Source: Enterocloster bolteae (GTDB lineage: Bacteria; Bacillota; Clostridia; Lachnospirales; Lachnospiraceae). Taken from it: a stretch of DNA of 64,000 nucleotides. Position numbers and translations under genes: made by a program. A model generated the notes under the pieces. The model ran no database searches. It had not been told where the DNA came from and was given only the letters and a program-made list of their open reading frames with translations. Numbering within the stretch: position 1 is the first letter of the stretch; each line of letters opens with the position of its first letter. Location of the stretch: the NCBI RefSeq assembly GCF_002234575.2, contig NZ_CP022464.2, positions 186,001-250,000 on the forward strand. Reading direction: 5' to 3'. This document shows, piece by piece, positions 1-8,189 of the stretch.

Positions 1-36
1 GATGAGATATTGGCCATGGCAGAACAGGAACATTGA
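1..36 (+). CDS. C-terminal tail of an upstream gene (partial)
   Basis: Frame 1 reads DEILAMAEQEH and then stops at TGA 34-36, 16 bases before the Shine-Dalgarno of the next gene. A short in-frame tail ending just before a same-strand RBS fits the 3' end of an upstream operon member cut by the window edge. Too short to identify. Confidence 0.25.
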   Translation, partial: DEILAMAEQEH

Positions 37-67
37 CACTGTTTATCTAAAAAAGGAGAAGAACACG

Positions 68-838
68 ATGAAATATTTAAAAAAACATCTGTCTCTTGCA
101 TTGGCGCTGGTGCTGTGCCTGAGCCTTGCCGCCTGCGGCAAGAGCAGCGAAGACTACGTTGAGAGCAACGAAGACTACGGCGATGACGGCAGCGACTACA
201 ATTTATACGGCGTTCCGGATTCCTTCGAGGGACTGGTCAAGGACTCCGAACAGATGGCGAACCTCTACCTCTACGGCGGCGCGTGGACGGGTGAGGACGG
301 CGGCACGCTGGTCGCTGCCAACAACGATGAGGGTGACGAGGTGCGCTTTGCGCTGTACGATGCTGACGAAGACATGACCGCCAGCGGCTTCATCCAGTTC
401 GTACCGGACTATGACTATGACTATTTCTATAACGAGCACGACGGCATGGCCTACCGCAGCTGGTTCGACGAGGACGGCGCCCTGCATGTAGCCGAGCTTG
501 GCACCTTTACGCAGGTGACCGGCGATGCGCCGGGCGAGAACATCGGTGATGGCGATTACGGTTTCTTCGCCGGCGTATGGTATCAGGACGGTGACCCAGG
601 CGCGGCCAGCATAATTGAATTCGACGCATCCGGAAGCTGGGAGCTGCTGGAGCGGCCCGGCGATGACGGGGACCCCACCATGGTAGACTGCGGCACCATA
701 GAGGTGGATCAAGACGGTGCAGGACAGTATTTTGCCATTTCCACCATACATACGGATGTGGTCTACGACTTCACACTTGTCGGCGGCGACGTGATCTACT
801 GGGGCGGCGAATATGACTACTATCAGAAGATAGAGTAA
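68..838 (+). CDS. Lipoprotein 1 of paralogous array
   Basis: Predicted surface lipoprotein of 256 residues. I chose ATG 68 because AAGGAG (53-58) precedes it and it gives a clean signal peptide: KK-rich n-region, Leu/Ala core and the lipobox LSLAACG. The mature part is very acidic and rich in Asp, Gly and Tyr. Its C-terminal about 90 residues (FFAGVWYQDGD ... IEFDASGSW ... DCGTIEV) align by eye with the C-terminal half of the lipoprotein at 2767-3573, so the two are paralogues. A beta-rich lipocalin-like fold is possible but is only inferred from alternating aromatic/acidic strands. Same-strand neighbours are 28-33 bp apart, so an operon is likely. Function unknown. Confidence 0.85.
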   Translation: MKYLKKHLSLALALVLCLSLAACGKSSEDYVESNEDYGDDGSDYNLYGVPDSFEGLVKDSEQMANLYLYGGAWTGEDGGTLVAANNDEGDEVRFALYDADEDMTASGFIQFVPDYDYDYFYNEHDGMAYRSWFDEDGALHVAELGTFTQVTGDAPGENIGDGDYGFFAGVWYQDGDPGAASIIEFDASGSWELLERPGDDGDPTMVDCGTIEVDQDGAGQYFAISTIHTDVVYDFTLVGGDVIYWGGEYDYYQKIE

Positions 839-866
839 GCTCTGCAAAAAAAGGAGAGCGATATAA

Positions 867-1787
867 ATGAAGAAGCTTTTTGCTCTTGTATGGACGCTTT
901 TTATGTGTCTGAGCCTTGCCGCTTGCGGCAACACCGAATCTGACGATACGCAAAGCGGCTATGAAACCGTCATGGATATGGAATTTCTCGACGGGATGTG
1001 GAGCATCGACGGCACCGCGAAGTTATACTTTGACAGTACGGAGGGCTTTTACGCCTACCGCACTCGCTGGGGACTCGGCGGGCGCGGAGAATTCGAACTG
1101 TCCGAGGCGAGCGGTCGGCCGATGATCTTCTTCAACGGTCTTCTCTACAACTTCCTCCTGCGCGACGACGGCGTGTTGCTGCCAAACCGGAACGGCGAGG
1201 GCAGCGGACTCACCATCCATCGAAACACCTTCCTCCACGACGACGAGGCGGAGATCGTCGAATGGGACATAAGCAACTGGGACGGCATGTGGCAAAATGC
1301 CCTGGGCGAGACCATCGTCATCAACTCGTCCCTCATGCAGTACATCGCCTGCTCGCCGGACTATTCCATGAGTGGCACCATGAACGACGAGGGCGAGGGT
1401 ATGGGCCTCTATCTTTACGACAACGGGACGCGCGCCTACCTCTGCCCCGGTGACGACGGCAACAGCTTCACCCTCTCCGCCGAACGCTTCGGCCGCTACG
1501 GGGACGATCAGCATTTTGATGGCGTCTTTTACCGCAATGCCGACTTCTACGCCTACACGGATATGGAAAACGCGGAGTTTTATGAAGACGAATACTCCAC
1601 CTTCTATATCTGGTACTACGACGGCGTGAACCGTTACCTTTTGGGCAACGATTACACCATCGGCGAAGACGGCCTTGCCTACCACGACGAAGACGGCCTC
1701 ATCTATCCCGCAGGCTGGATTCCCGAAGAACCATATGATCCCGCTGTTGACTGGGGCGCAAACTGGATGGATAGTTGGGACATCTGA
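867..1787 (+). CDS. Lipoprotein 2 of paralogous array
   Basis: Predicted lipoprotein of 306 residues. AAAGGAGAG lies just upstream of ATG 867. The signal peptide MKKLFALVWTLFMCLSLAACG has the same LSLAACG lipobox as lipoprotein 1. The mature chain repeats a short unit of the type F-x-G-(M/V)-W/F: FLDGMWSIDG near residue 43, NWDGMWQNALG near 137 and HFDGVFYRNAD near 214. That suggests three tandem beta-rich modules. It is acidic and has no recognised enzymatic motif. It sits 28 bp downstream of gene 1 and 28 bp upstream of the next lipoprotein gene. Function unknown; extracytoplasmic binding or envelope role inferred only from location. Confidence 0.85.
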   Translation: MKKLFALVWTLFMCLSLAACGNTESDDTQSGYETVMDMEFLDGMWSIDGTAKLYFDSTEGFYAYRTRWGLGGRGEFELSEASGRPMIFFNGLLYNFLLRDDGVLLPNRNGEGSGLTIHRNTFLHDDEAEIVEWDISNWDGMWQNALGETIVINSSLMQYIACSPDYSMSGTMNDEGEGMGLYLYDNGTRAYLCPGDDGNSFTLSAERFGRYGDDQHFDGVFYRNADFYAYTDMENAEFYEDEYSTFYIWYYDGVNRYLLGNDYTIGEDGLAYHDEDGLIYPAGWIPEEPYDPAVDWGANWMDSWDI

Positions 1788-1815
1788 AGCCCCGCGGAAG
1801 AAGGAGGAAAATGAA

Positions 1816-2751
1816 ATGAGACAACGAAGACACCTTTTGATGTTCGCCCTTGCGCTGCTCTGTCTGAGCTTTGCCGCCTGCGGTGCAAAGCAGTATCCCA
1901 TGCAGATCACCGTGGTAAACCGCAGCACATATCCCATCACGGATCTCCGCATCAGTCTTATCTCGGAGGAGGACTGGGGCGAAAACCGCCTGGAGACCAC
2001 GCTGGAGGAAGGCGAAAGCGCTGGGATCGACCTGGGCGAGTACACGGAAGAACAGCTGAACGCAGGCTTCCACCTTCAATTCTACGGGGAGGACGGCCAG
2101 CCTGTCAACCCGGACTACGATCCCAGTTCCCCTACCTTTTTTGAAAACGGCGATTTCCTCATTTTCTCGCCGCCGGATCTAAGCATCGCCCTCTTCCTGG
2201 ACACCGCTTACGACCCGGAGACCTACGACCAGAAGATCGTGGAGCTATACGCTGCGGACGGCGACGGCCGGGGTGATGTGATCTCACAGAACGGCATCCC
2301 GGTTTTGATGGGCGGCGCACTACCCTTTACCAATATGCAGAACCTGCTCTCTGAGAATCATGACAACGGCACCTACCGCTATGAGGACATCACCGAGGAT
2401 GGGCAGCTCCTTGTGGTCAACGCAGCGGAGCAAAGCTGTTTTGTTCCGGATGTGCAGGAACTGGACGATTATCTGACGGCCTGCGCTCTGTCTTTAAGTG
2501 ATACGGATACCTATGAGCTGTTGTCCGCCGAAGAAAATGAGGAATACAGCAAAAATTTAAGCTATCCGGTTTACATCGTAACCTATACTGCCGGCGAGAA
2601 CGAAGACACCCGGGAATGGACCGTATTTGCCATGGACACCGACGTTTGTACCTATCTTTACGGCTTCTGCGCGCTCCCCGATGCTGCGGCGGATATGAGT
2701 GAGATCTATCAAAATATTTTTTCGCAGCTGTCTTTGAGCGATGAAGAATAA
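1816..2751 (+). CDS. Lipoprotein 3 of array
   Basis: Predicted lipoprotein of 311 residues, starting at ATG 1816 after AAGGAGG (1801-1807). An ATG at 1811 is out of frame and stops at once. The lipobox is LSFAACG. Unlike its neighbours, the mature N-terminus (MQITVVNRSTYPITDLRISL) resembles an Ig-like or transglutaminase-adjacent beta domain of the type that handles relations between backbone amines and side chains in surface proteins, but I cannot name a family. The C-terminal half (PVLMGGALPFTNMQNLL ... WTVFAMDT) is a second alpha/beta domain. It has no F-x-G-W modules, so it is a different protein that shares the array's export signal. Function unknown. Confidence 0.82.
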   Translation: MRQRRHLLMFALALLCLSFAACGAKQYPMQITVVNRSTYPITDLRISLISEEDWGENRLETTLEEGESAGIDLGEYTEEQLNAGFHLQFYGEDGQPVNPDYDPSSPTFFENGDFLIFSPPDLSIALFLDTAYDPETYDQKIVELYAADGDGRGDVISQNGIPVLMGGALPFTNMQNLLSENHDNGTYRYEDITEDGQLLVVNAAEQSCFVPDVQELDDYLTACALSLSDTDTYELLSAEENEEYSKNLSYPVYIVTYTAGENEDTREWTVFAMDTDVCTYLYGFCALPDAAADMSEIYQNIFSQLSLSDEE

Positions 2752-2766
2752 GAGGAGGAATATCAC

Positions 2767-3573
2767 ATGAAGAGAAAAAAGCCATATCTTCTGGCAGGAC
2801 TGGTATTGCTGCTTTCCCTGCTGTGTACAGCCTGTGGCAATACGGAAGAAGCGATTTCCCCACAGGACGACCCCAACGAGGGGCTGGGCGGCGGAGTCAG
2901 CGAGGACACCGTCAACGACTTCAGCGGCTTCGAGGGTATCTGGCTGGGCGAAGCGAACAACGACTACGACTCTATGGAGTTCGATGCCGAGGGCAACTGG
3001 ACCCTCTACCTCAGCGGCGAAGTGATGGATGACGGTTACCTCCGCTATGAGCCGGAGTGGGAGGCTATCTATGCCTACAGCAACCTGGACGATTCCGGCA
3101 GCCGCATCGACATGGAGGACGGCCAGCTCTACAGCGCCGCTTACGGCTACTTCAACTACGGCGAAGGGATGGAGTACCTCTGGCATGAAGACGACGAGCC
3201 TGATCCCTCGGGGGACGATGTGTCCGACTGGAACGGCCGTTTAGACGGAAACCCGGACTCCTACTGGAGCTGGGATTCCGACCTCTGCCAGCGGAATGTC
3301 TCGGAATTCAAGGGCATTTGGTACTATGACGGCGACCTCTCGGCTGAGACCTATATCGTCATCGACGGTAATGGGAACTGGAGCTATTACCAGCGCGCTC
3401 CCGGCGCTGAGGCCGCGGAAATGGACTACGGCACATTCTCCTACTCCACGGACGAGGTGAGCACTTATTACGCCGATTCCACCCTGTATGACGGTGTGTC
3501 GTACCGGGTTTTTGAGTTTGACGAGGATGCTCTGGTCTGGGGCGATGAGGGTGTTTACTACCTGATGGAGTGA
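2767..3573 (+). CDS. Lipoprotein 4 of paralogous array
   Basis: Predicted lipoprotein of 268 residues. GAGGAGG precedes ATG 2767, and the lipobox is LLCTACG. Two tandem modules are visible. FEGIWLGEANNDYDSMEF followed by GNWTLYLSG lies near residues 57-85. FKGIWYYDGD followed by GNGNWSYYQ lies near 180-207. The second matches the C-terminal module of lipoprotein 1 closely, including the spacing to an (M/V)D(Y/C)GT motif. It is highly acidic, with many Asp/Tyr/Trp and no cysteine after the lipid-anchor residue. It starts 15 bp after lipoprotein 3 and ends 18 bp before lipoprotein 5. Function unknown; homology between array members is seen directly. Confidence 0.85.
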   Translation: MKRKKPYLLAGLVLLLSLLCTACGNTEEAISPQDDPNEGLGGGVSEDTVNDFSGFEGIWLGEANNDYDSMEFDAEGNWTLYLSGEVMDDGYLRYEPEWEAIYAYSNLDDSGSRIDMEDGQLYSAAYGYFNYGEGMEYLWHEDDEPDPSGDDVSDWNGRLDGNPDSYWSWDSDLCQRNVSEFKGIWYYDGDLSAETYIVIDGNGNWSYYQRAPGAEAAEMDYGTFSYSTDEVSTYYADSTLYDGVSYRVFEFDEDALVWGDEGVYYLME

Positions 3574-3591
3574 TAAAAAGGAAGGAGAACC

Positions 3592-4914
3592 ATGAAGAAT
3601 CGATGGAAACATATTTTTATCCCTGTGCCGGCCATGGCGCTCTGCCTGAGCCTTGCCGCCTGCGGCAATTCTGACGATGTCGCGGGAGATGATTGGCGCA
3701 CGACCGGCGTGGTGGTTGGCAGCGGCACCATTGCCCATGACGGCGAGAGTGTGGATGTGCTGGTCACAGTGTGTGAGAGCAGCGCGGCCTTCTACCGGGA
3801 TCTGCCGGAGCAGGTCCTCTTTGACAGCGTATCCTTTCCCATGAACATCCCCGACGCGGAGCAGTCATTCAACGCCATCTCCTTTGACGATATGGACGGT
3901 GACGGGGAAAGTGATGTTCTGGTGAGCTTCATCCACGAAAACGGTGACGCCACCGAGCTGGTCTGGATCTGGGACCCGGTGGAGCGCTATGTCTTCCGGG
4001 AGGATCTTTCCACCGTTGCTCTCAGCGGCGGTGACCTGGGCGAGTATGTGGGCCTTTGGGAGTATCAAGGGAAGAACCTCTGGCTGCGCATCTGCGATGA
4101 CGCCACATGGGAATTTGTAAACGATCAGGATGAAGTGATCGAATACGGTACGCTTTGGGTGGATGAAAACGGCGTGACGCTCCACTTTGACGGCAGCGGT
4201 GACACCTTACAGCTGGACCGCACCGTCAGCGGCGACCTCATCGACAGCGTGAACAACGGCACGCTCCTGCCTGTGGAGGGCATCCAGTCTCAGGAGCCGT
4301 ACTTCGCAAGAAACGGCCTTGAGATTAATGCCGCCGTGGAGATGGGGACATTCCTGCTGGGAAATGGGGTTTGCAGCTATTCGGGGCTTGGCGACGGCTA
4401 TAACACCGCCGACTGCTATTGGGAGATCACGAAGAACGGCGACTACACCCACGACGGCATCCGCGAGCTGCACTTTGACGCCATCTGCTACATTCCGGAG
4501 GACTCCATCCCCAACTTTGACCAGCAGTATACGACTGTCACCAGCAGTGAGCTATATGACTTCTACACCGGTATGTGGCTCACCACTTCAACGGCCTACG
4601 GCAACAGCCAGCGCGGGGACAACTATTATCTCCACACTGTCAGCTGGCAGGGAAACAGCTATCTCATTGAATTCGCCTACTCAACCAACTGGCAGTACAA
4701 CGTGGGCGACTGGGCGCAGGTTTTGACCAAGAGCTATTCCGTCTATCTCCCGGAGGAGTATAACGGGCTCGTCTTTGCCGCCGAGGCACAGCCGGGCAGC
4801 TACAAGGACACTGCCAAACGTATGCAGCTCGACAGCATTTCGCCCGAAGCTGCCATCATGGATATCGACACCGTTGACCCTTACAGCAGCCTATATTTCA
4901 GCCTTTGCTACTAA
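3592..4914 (+). CDS. Lipoprotein 5 of array, with DxDxDG motif
   Basis: Largest lipoprotein of the array, 440 residues, starting at ATG 3592 after AAGGAGA. The signal peptide ends in LSLAACG. Around residues 99-108, FDDMDGDGESDVLVSF is a DxDxDG calcium-loop-like motif of the type found in FG-GAP/VCBS or dockerin-like repeats. It is followed by VWIWDP and a GLWEYQGKNLWLRI module that again resembles the G-x-W modules of genes 1, 2 and 4. The C-terminal part (about 330-440) is different, with long Tyr/Ser-rich strands. This gene closes the lipoprotein run; the next gene encodes a membrane protein 15 bp later. Calcium binding is inferred from the motif only. Confidence 0.83.
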   Translation: MKNRWKHIFIPVPAMALCLSLAACGNSDDVAGDDWRTTGVVVGSGTIAHDGESVDVLVTVCESSAAFYRDLPEQVLFDSVSFPMNIPDAEQSFNAISFDDMDGDGESDVLVSFIHENGDATELVWIWDPVERYVFREDLSTVALSGGDLGEYVGLWEYQGKNLWLRICDDATWEFVNDQDEVIEYGTLWVDENGVTLHFDGSGDTLQLDRTVSGDLIDSVNNGTLLPVEGIQSQEPYFARNGLEINAAVEMGTFLLGNGVCSYSGLGDGYNTADCYWEITKNGDYTHDGIRELHFDAICYIPEDSIPNFDQQYTTVTSSELYDFYTGMWLTTSTAYGNSQRGDNYYLHTVSWQGNSYLIEFAYSTNWQYNVGDWAQVLTKSYSVYLPEEYNGLVFAAEAQPGSYKDTAKRMQLDSISPEAAIMDIDTVDPYSSLYFSLCY

Positions 4915-4929
4915 TGAGGGGGGACAGCT

Positions 4930-5874
4930 ATGAGAAAGAAACGCAATGACTTTGACGCGGTGGGCGCCGAGCGCATGACCGACACGGAGCTGTCAAAAAA
5001 GCTGGGAAGCTATCAGAGAACGGAGAGCATCGGCATATTGCTGGGCGTTATTCTGGTAATCACCGGGTGCATCATGACGTTTGTGTATCGCAATATCATT
5101 GTGATCTGCATTCTGGTCTTTGCCGGTGTGGCGCTGTTCCTGCTGGTGGCACAGCCCGCCCAGAAAAAGAAAAAAGCCCTGATGCAGCAGCAGCTGGGCG
5201 GCTTCTTCCGCACGGAACTGACAAAAGCCTTCGGTCCGGAGCCGGAGCCGGCCACGCTGCCCATCGACTGGGCGTACCTGGAGGCGGCAAAGCTATCGGT
5301 GGTCTCCTTTACGGAGTGTACTGTGACGGACTTCCACGAGGGCGAGCACAAGGGGCTGCGGTTCTCTGCGGCTAACGTGGAGCTGCGCCGCACCGTGGAG
5401 GAAAAGTCCGGTCCCAACAACGACAACTGGATAACCCGGACCGAGACGCTGTTCCGCGGCATCGTGGTCCGCTGCAAGGACATCTGTGACCCGGCGCTGG
5501 ACATCGCCCTGAACGACATGTTCCAGGAGAGGAAGAAGGACGACATCACCGAACCTGCCGCCTTCCGGAAGCACTTTTCCGCTCATACGGCGGATGACCG
5601 GGAGGCGGACGATCAGGTCACACCGCAGCTTCGTGATCTGGTACAGAAGCTGGAGGCATCTTCCAGAACTTCCAAGCTGTGCGGTCTTATCCTCCGTGAC
5701 GGCGATCTGGCACTGGCCCTGAACACCCGGTATGTGTTTGCGGGCATTCCGGAGGAATTGGATCTGCGGGACATCGACGGCATCCGCAAGTGGTTCATCG
5801 CCTCGCTGACCGGTATGGGCAATCTGCTGGATCTGATAACGGAAAGTCCCGCGCTGACCGGCACGACAGAATAA
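4930..5874 (+). CDS. Two-TM membrane protein, DUF3137-like
   Basis: A 314-residue protein with two hydrophobic helices (about residues 34-52 and 55-74) joined by a tight turn, followed by a large soluble domain. The domain contains a stretch of the type GLRFSAANVELRR ... TETLFRGIVV, which resembles the DUF3137/galanin-like family often found next to envelope-associated small membrane proteins. Family assignment is from memory of the motif, not a search. The N-terminus MTDTELSKKL is mirrored by MTDEHLSRQL in the next gene, so the two are probably paralogues. It directly follows the lipoprotein array on the same strand (15 bp), suggesting one transcription unit. Confidence 0.72.
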   Translation: MRKKRNDFDAVGAERMTDTELSKKLGSYQRTESIGILLGVILVITGCIMTFVYRNIIVICILVFAGVALFLLVAQPAQKKKKALMQQQLGGFFRTELTKAFGPEPEPATLPIDWAYLEAAKLSVVSFTECTVTDFHEGEHKGLRFSAANVELRRTVEEKSGPNNDNWITRTETLFRGIVVRCKDICDPALDIALNDMFQERKKDDITEPAAFRKHFSAHTADDREADDQVTPQLRDLVQKLEASSRTSKLCGLILRDGDLALALNTRYVFAGIPEELDLRDIDGIRKWFIASLTGMGNLLDLITESPALTGTTE

Positions 5875-5884
5875 GGAGAAGAAT

Positions 5885-6763
5885 ATGGAAGAAAAAAGCA
5901 GGAACATGACGGATGAACATCTGTCGCGGCAGCTTCGCAAAAGCAAGAGCGGCAAATTGGGCGGAAAACTCCTTTCGCTGGTGGGCGGTGTGGTCGCCAT
6001 CGCAGGCATCATTCTGGGCGGCAACATTGTGCTGGTCGTCATCGGCGGCGTGATCCTTGGCCTGGGGCAGATGGTGCAGGGCAAGTCCAAGGACAAGGCA
6101 AGCCAGCAGGCCTTCGATGCCATCGCACCGGACATCGTAAGCGCTGCCCTTGAAAACGTGCAGATGAGCCCCACGCCGCATCTTCTGGACGCAGAGGACA
6201 CGAACATACCCCTGCCCAGACACACCCATTGCAGCGGCAGTGGGTATGTTCGGGGAACATATCGTGGCCTGACTACGGAGCTGTGTACCGTCAGGCTGAC
6301 GGAGGTCAACGAGGTCCAGCGGGAGGAAACGGGCCTGTGGGAAAAGAACGAGCAGCCTGTCTACACCGGTCAGTGGATGCTGTGTGAGCTGGGACAAGAA
6401 TTTCCGACATGGCTGACCATCTGGCCGAGAGAAAGGCTGGATAAGCTGTTCAGCGCCAAAACCATCAAAACAGGCAGCGAGGTCTTCGACAAACGCTTCA
6501 ATCTGAGCAGCGACGATGAAGCGGCAGCCCTTCGCATCCTGACCCTTGGCCGCATGGAGCGCATCCTGGCACTGGCGGATTCCTCCATCGGTAAATTTGC
6601 TGTAAATCTCAACCCCGACGGCAGGGTGTATATCGCCGTTCACAGCGGACGCGGCTTTTTCGACATCGGCAAAGGCTATGAAAATCCAGCGCAGCTGCGG
6701 CAGCGCTTTGCCCATGAACTGCGCTGGTTCACGGATATGATCGACGCATTCCGCGGTGTGTAA
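5885..6763 (+). CDS. Two-TM membrane protein, paralogue of preceding gene
   Basis: A 292-residue protein that starts 10 bp after the previous stop, with AAGGAG before the ATG. Glycine/valine-rich hydrophobic segments at about residues 28-46 and 47-63 form a hairpin. The soluble part has GYVRGTYRGLTTELCTVRL followed by a YTGQWMLCEL strand, at positions matching the DUF3137-like core of its neighbour. The shared MTD-x-x-LS-x-x-L start supports duplication and divergence. Function unknown; a partner of the neighbouring membrane protein is the simplest inference. Confidence 0.72.
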   Translation: MEEKSRNMTDEHLSRQLRKSKSGKLGGKLLSLVGGVVAIAGIILGGNIVLVVIGGVILGLGQMVQGKSKDKASQQAFDAIAPDIVSAALENVQMSPTPHLLDAEDTNIPLPRHTHCSGSGYVRGTYRGLTTELCTVRLTEVNEVQREETGLWEKNEQPVYTGQWMLCELGQEFPTWLTIWPRERLDKLFSAKTIKTGSEVFDKRFNLSSDDEAAALRILTLGRMERILALADSSIGKFAVNLNPDGRVYIAVHSGRGFFDIGKGYENPAQLRQRFAHELRWFTDMIDAFRGV

Positions 6764-6777
6764 GGGAGGTGAGCAAT

Positions 6778-6972
6778 ATGCCTCTTTGGCTTGCTGTGGT
6801 GCTGCTGTTGCTGTCGCTGCTGGGGATAGCTCTCTCCCGCCGTTACTTGCGGAAACCGGTTCAATCGGTCTGTGTCGTCCTCTGCGTTCTGCTGGCAGTA
6901 GCCTGCGCCGCTTATATCGGGCTGACCATTTTATTTGTGGATGCCGTGCGGAACCAACCACCGGTATCATAA
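6778..6972 (+). CDS. Small membrane protein
   Basis: A 64-residue protein. ATG 6778 has AAGGGAGG at 6762-6769, a good spacing; the alternative GTG at 6769 would overlap that RBS. It is almost entirely hydrophobic, with two helices (about residues 3-18 and 30-55) and a short charged linker (SRRYLRKP). It sits between two membrane-protein genes, overlapping neither. Possibly a small subunit of the same envelope complex; no family recognised. Confidence 0.55.
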   Translation: MPLWLAVVLLLLSLLGIALSRRYLRKPVQSVCVVLCVLLAVACAAYIGLTILFVDAVRNQPPVS

Positions 6973-7010
6973 AAGGATATCTCCGCCCATGGCGGCGGGA
7001 TGGAGAACGT

Positions 7011-7547
7011 ATGAAGAGTATCAAAGTTATCGTAATCGGTTTCATTTTTGCAGTAGCGCTTGTGGCATGGCCCGCAGGATATATGCAGTATATCACAGCG
7101 GGCATTGGCTTTCTCCTCGCGGCCGTGCTGATGGCATGGCTTGGTGTCCGTCGTCGAAAAAGCGCACAGAAGGAATACGAGGATGACGTGCGGCGGTACA
7201 CAGGCACCACGATGATGAAGGTGGTATGGATCGAGGAATCGGCCGATGAACGGTGGGCACACCAAAAGGACGGCAGTGATCGGCTGCGCCGGGAGACGTA
7301 CTATCTGCCGACCTATGAGTACACAGTGAATGGCACGACCTATCGGTACTCGAGCCGTCAATCGCTGTCCGGCAAGCGAGATCTGGGGCGGCAGGTGATG
7401 GGATACTATGACCCGGCTAAGCCGGAACGCATTACGGAAAACAGGCCGCGAAAACCTGTCCTGGGCGGATTCCTGTTCTTCTTCGGAGCTCTAATCCTGC
7501 TGTTTTTCGGGATCATGACATTCACTGGAAATATCACCATTTCCTGA
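7011..7547 (+). CDS. DUF3592-type membrane protein
   Basis: A 178-residue protein from ATG 7011 (upstream GGCGGGATGGAG is a usable RBS). It has two N-terminal helices (about residues 5-40), a soluble domain, and a C-terminal helix (GGFLFFFGALILLFFGI). The soluble domain has the DUF3592 signature: YLPTYEYTVNGTTYRYSS followed by a VMGYYDPAKPERI strand. DUF3592 proteins are membrane-anchored beta-domain proteins of unknown function. Last gene of the GC-rich cassette; a perfect terminator follows. Confidence 0.75.
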   Translation: MKSIKVIVIGFIFAVALVAWPAGYMQYITAGIGFLLAAVLMAWLGVRRRKSAQKEYEDDVRRYTGTTMMKVVWIEESADERWAHQKDGSDRLRRETYYLPTYEYTVNGTTYRYSSRQSLSGKRDLGRQVMGYYDPAKPERITENRPRKPVLGGFLFFFGALILLFFGIMTFTGNITIS

Positions 7548-7612
7548 TATCAAGCATGGAATATCCCCTTTGATCTGTAAATGAATACAGGGGGTTCCTA
7601 CATTGTGTTTTT

Positions 7613-7650
7613 GCGCCTGACTGCGTTTTGCAGTCAGGCGCATTTTAATT
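7613..7650 (+). terminator. Intrinsic terminator closing the lipoprotein cassette
   Basis: Perfect 12-bp stem (7613-7624 GCGCCTGACTGC with 7630-7641), GTTTT loop, then ATTTTAATTA. It lies 66 bp after the last gene of the cassette. Confidence 0.9.
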
Positions 7651-7714
7651 ATAGCTTTTTCTATTTAAATTCATGCGGCTGTCGCTCCCCGCCGCCCTTT
7701 CGTTCTGTAAAAAA

Positions 7715-7873
7715 TCACCGGAATAGGACGAAAGGAGCGTAGCATGAGCCGCGAAAAAATATTTCTGCTCCTGTTTCTTCCAGCCGTTTCAAATTCTGCT
7801 CCATGGCTGCAATGTCCTTGGGAAATTTATCGGCAGCATCTTCCATGGTATAGGCAAACGACGCCAAGAATGG
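7715..7873 (-). pseudogene. Short antisense coding remnant, unidentified
   Basis: On the minus strand an open frame of 52 codons ends at 7715 (TGA). It has good coding character: SFAYTMEDAADKFPKDIAAM followed by EQNLKRLEETGAE. It abuts the ABC remnant exactly where ABC similarity stops. The helical, acidic text resembles a C-terminal piece of a mobile-element protein, but I cannot name it. Interpreted as a rearrangement scar. Confidence 0.3.
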
Positions 7874-8076
7874 AAGCTATTGATGAACTGATGAAAGCAA
7901 AAACTATTATCATGATTGCACATAGAACTAAGACTGTTCAAAATGCAGACCAGATTCTGGTTGTGGATGAGGGAAAAGTCGTTCAGAGAGGAAAGCATGA
8001 GCAACTGAAGAAGGAGGAAGGAATATACCGCAGATTTGTGTGCCAGAGAGAGAAGACCGTGAGCTGGAAATTATAG
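7870..8076 (+). pseudogene. C-terminal fragment of an ABC transporter ATP-binding protein
   Basis: From codon 7870 the frame reads AIDELMKAKTIIMIAHR, then VQNADQILVVDEGKVVQRG. This is the region just after Walker B, including the H-loop histidine (AHR) and the D-E-G-K turn of an exporter-type ABC ATPase. Walker A, the signature motif and the membrane domain are missing. The same open frame runs back to ATG 7744, but that first part (7744-7869) does not look like ABC sequence and is better explained by an unrelated fragment on the other strand. A truncated remnant, probably not functional. Confidence 0.75.
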
Positions 8077-8153
8077 GCTGCATATTTTGGGTAAATTTTC
8101 GGGATATGGATTTAGATAGACAGATCAGCATAGTAGTGATAGAATAAATGTGA

Positions 8154-8169
8154 GTTAGAATTAACTAAC
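8154..8169 (+). promoter_or_regulatory. Inverted repeat upstream of ZIP transporter, possible metal-regulator site
   Basis: GTTAG-AATTAA-CTAAC lies directly before the AAAAGGAG of the ZIP gene. TTAG/CTAA arms around a TTAA-type centre recall DtxR/MntR-family operators, but the centre is not symmetrical. Candidate only. Confidence 0.3.
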
Positions 8170-8189
8170 CATAAAAGGAGATAGAAAGT

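Noticed and set aside
203..934. Long minus-strand frames across the lipoprotein genes
   Set aside because: Shadow frames caused by high GC third positions; no RBS and no signal-peptide logic; the plus-strand genes explain the sequence.
7744..7869. N-terminal part of the open frame that ends in the ABC remnant
   Set aside because: Translation has no ABC features; the minus strand shows better coding text, so the open frame is a fusion by chance.
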